A program made the translations under genes and the position numbers. Under the pieces are notes generated by a model. That model ran no database searches. It was not told the origin of the DNA and worked only from the letters and a program-made list of their open reading frames with translations. Shown in pieces: positions 62,222 through 64,000 of a stretch of 64,000 nucleotides of DNA (position 1 is the stretch's first letter; each line of letters opens with the position of its first letter). Source of the stretch: Streptomyces sp. NBC_00448 (GTDB lineage: Bacteria > Actinomycetota > Actinomycetes > Streptomycetales > Streptomycetaceae); NCBI RefSeq assembly GCF_036014115.1, contig NZ_CP107913.1, forward strand, positions 682,001-746,000. The letters are read 5' to 3'.

Positions 62222-64000
62222 TCACGTCGTCAACGTGCAGGTGACACTCGTCAGTTCGGTGCCCGAGCTGCTGAACGCCACCACGATAGTGCGGTCCCCG
62301 GTCGCCGGCACCGGCCCGGCGTCGAGCCTGACGGCCACAGCGCCCTGCCGCTCGCCGTGCGCCTCCAGCACGCCCGAGGTGCGGTCGGCGGTGACACCCT
62401 CCGGCAGGGTCAGCCGCCACTGGACCCGGTGCCCCCGGTAGTCCACGTCCTGCGCGTGGACGGTGAGTACGGCGGTGCCGCCCGCGGGCAGGGCCGGCCG
62501 GGACGGGTCCGCGTAGCCCCAGGCCGGCGCGCGGTACTCGTGGGCGATCGCGACCCGGTCGCGGTCCTCGCCGTACCGGCTCGCCACGTAGGAGCAGTCC
62601 AACTGGACGCCGTCGAAGCGGTGCCGCAGGGTCAGCTGCTCGTAGCGGTCGGCTGCCTCGGTGCGCTCGGCGGCGGTCCCGGAAGCGGCGAGGGAGATCC
62701 CGACATCGGCCAGCGAGATCTCCGCGGCCTGGTCCAGGCGGTCCAGCACGAACCGCTGCGGGCTGCCCGCGGGTGCGGCCCCGCGCGCGCTGTCCAGGTC
62801 GGCGCGCGCGGCGGTGTAGTTGTCCCGGAAGGACGTTGCCGCGGAGCCGAGCTGATCGGGGTCGGCGGTCGTCCGGGCGAAGTAGTCGGCCATGGCGGCG
62901 GCCGACGCACCGAACCGGGCCGGGAGGTAGGCGCCGAGGAACTGCCCGTCGTCCAGCGCCGGGTCCCAGGCGCTGTGTGCCGCGAAGAGGTGGACGGCCT
63001 CGGCGGACAGCCAGTTGGCGGGCTCGGCGTAGCAGCCGATTCCGCTCAGGCCGAGCGAGCGGTACACGGCGGCGTCCCGGGCCAGCACCGGCAGGATGTT
63101 GGCCGGCAGCTGCCGCCAGCGGTAGCGGCGCGAGTAGTCGTACACCGCGAGCGGCCCCTCGTGGGCGTCGCGCCACTGCCGCAGCAGGGCGAGGTAGCCC
63201 GCGTTGGTGGTGGAGGAGGGGTCGTCGAGGGCGGCGGAGTAGGTGCGGCCGTAGGGGGCGAAGTCGACGATGACGTCCGGGTCGAAGGAGTGGCCGCCGT
63301 TGGGCGGGTCGATGGCGGCGCCGTAGGCGATCCGCTCCACCCGCACACCGGGGGCCGCGTCGCGCAGCGCGGCGACGACCGCGTTGACGACCACGGTCTC
63401 GGCGTTGCCGGCGGTGCCGTACGCGGCGAGCGCGGCCTTCGGCCAGACGGCACTGTCCGGCGGCCAGCAGTCGAAGATGCCGATCTCCGGGCGGGTGGTG
63501 AGGTAGTCGAGCACGTTGTGCACGTACTGGTCGACGGCCGCGCCGTTCTGCACGTCGAAGACGTTGGTGCCGGACGTGTAGTACTGCGGGTACGTCGACT
63601 GCGGCAGGAACGACTGGTAGCCGTGCCCGCCCACCTCCAACTCCAGGCCCCGGCGGGCGATCTCGGGGGCGAGGGCGGTGCGGAAGTCGTCGTAGCGGGT
63701 CGAGCCGAAGCCGCCGTAGTCGTAGGGGAAGACCAGGGTGTTCAGGCCCTGCTTGGCCATCCAGTCGACCAGCGCGACGAGGGCGCCGGTGTTGATGCTC
63801 CAGCCCTCCTCCACGTACTTGCGGCGCAGCGCCCACTGCGGCGACCGGTGCGTGGTGCCGGAGCCGAGGACGAGGTCGGGCGAGCGGGGCACCGACTCGG
63901 CCGCGCCCTGGTAGAAGGAGAAGGTCGGGGCGAAGAACTCGACACCGGTCTGGCGCAGCAGCCCGTACGCGGCGAACAGACAGGCCCGCTCGCCGGCTCC
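62222..64000 (-). CDS. DUF4838-domain protein, putative glycan-active enzyme (5' end outside window)
   Basis: At least 592 residues; the frame is open through the window edge at 64000. The first visible residues, AYGLLRQTGVEFFAPT, match the domain region preceding DUF4838. ALRRKYVEEGWSINTGALVALVDWMAKQGLNTLVFP and later GIFDCWPPDSAVWPKAAL are the DUF4838 barrel. The C-terminus VTADRTSGVLEAHGERQGAVAVRL is a beta-sandwich. Distant relatives are alpha-glucuronidase/GH-like enzymes; Glu/Asp candidates exist (DFAP, EPANW) but no established reaction. GTG 63892 is an internal codon, not the start. Likely exported. Confidence 0.7.
   Translation of the reverse strand, partial: GAGERACLFAAYGLLRQTGVEFFAPTFSFYQGAAESVPRSPDLVLGSGTTHRSPQWALRRKYVEEGWSINTGALVALVDWMAKQGLNTLVFPYDYGGFGSTRYDDFRTALAPEIARRGLELEVGGHGYQSFLPQSTYPQYYTSGTNVFDVQNGAAVDQYVHNVLDYLTTRPEIGIFDCWPPDSAVWPKAALAAYGTAGNAETVVVNAVVAALRDAAPGVRVERIAYGAAIDPPNGGHSFDPDVIVDFAPYGRTYSAALDDPSSTTNAGYLALLRQWRDAHEGPLAVYDYSRRYRWRQLPANILPVLARDAAVYRSLGLSGIGCYAEPANWLSAEAVHLFAAHSAWDPALDDGQFLGAYLPARFGASAAAMADYFARTTADPDQLGSAATSFRDNYTAARADLDSARGAAPAGSPQRFVLDRLDQAAEISLADVGISLAASGTAAERTEAADRYEQLTLRHRFDGVQLDCSYVASRYGEDRDRVAIAHEYRAPAWGYADPSRPALPAGGTAVLTVHAQDVDYRGHRVQWRLTLPEGVTADRTSGVLEAHGERQGAVAVRLDAGPVPATGDRTIVVAFSSSGTELTSVTCTLTT

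Overview
This is a very GC-rich window with almost exclusive G/C at third codon positions, frequent GTG starts and many 4-bp ATGA/GTGA gene overlaps. It also carries an hsp18/rheA pair with a RheA-type operator and several large Tat/Sec-exported enzymes. All of this points to a Streptomyces-like actinomycete chromosome, and the density of broken genes suggests an accessory (arm-like) region. No RNA genes, CRISPR arrays or intact transposons were seen.

Layout. 0-3 kb: the end of a STAS protein, a DUF2267 protein, the heat-shock pair hsp18/rheA, and a decayed serine-recombinase (resolvase) remnant. 3.2-18.1 kb: three giant secreted proteases (one S53/sedolisin with Kelch repeats, two S8 subtilisins, one carrying a dockerin-like tail and one HAF repeats), interleaved with two LuxR-tail regulators. 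18.6-24.4 kb: redox and stress genes (hemerythrin, NmrA/QorB-like, SDR), a MarR regulator with matching palindromes, an APH-like kinase and a CPT-like kinase. 24.5-30.1 kb: a decayed stretch with pieces of three TetR regulators, an amidohydrolase and a SnoaL protein, with three intact genes among them (DUF4862, an FAD oxidoreductase, a ricin-type lectin).

30.2-42.8 kb: a catabolic island around a divergent GntR regulator. Leftward it encodes a sugar-isomerase-like TIM barrel, a complete peptide/nickel-type ABC transporter (two permeases, two ATPases, lipoprotein), a second TIM-barrel isomerase, an Asp/Glu/hydantoin-racemase-like protein and an aberrant amidohydrolase. Rightward it encodes GntR and a cytosine-deaminase-like hydrolase. 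The substrate is unknown. A nitrogen-containing ring or amide linked to a sugar-like acid is my inference.

45.2-53.8 kb: an eight-gene operon divergent from a ROK repressor. Order: 2-hydroxyacid dehydrogenase, cysteine-type sulfatase, sugar ABC transporter (lipoprotein plus two permeases), Gfo/Idh/MocA-like protein, formylglycine-generating enzyme (FGE), divergent glycerate-kinase-like protein. A consensus promoter places transcription at or beside the first ATG (probably leaderless). The operon couples a sulfatase to its own maturase and a sugar importer. Next to it (53.9-58.2 kb) are a secreted heparin-lyase-I-like polysaccharide lyase, a Tat-exported beta-propeller protein and a DeoR/LacI-hybrid regulator with a shared operator-like motif. 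Together these look like a locus for uptake and breakdown of a sulfated glycan.

58.3-60.9 kb: a likely antibiotic-resistance unit (macrolide-inactivating glycosyltransferase, Vat/CatB-type acetyltransferase) opposite a TetR regulator. 61.0-64.0 kb: a second, canonical FGE and a partial DUF4838 protein that runs off the end.
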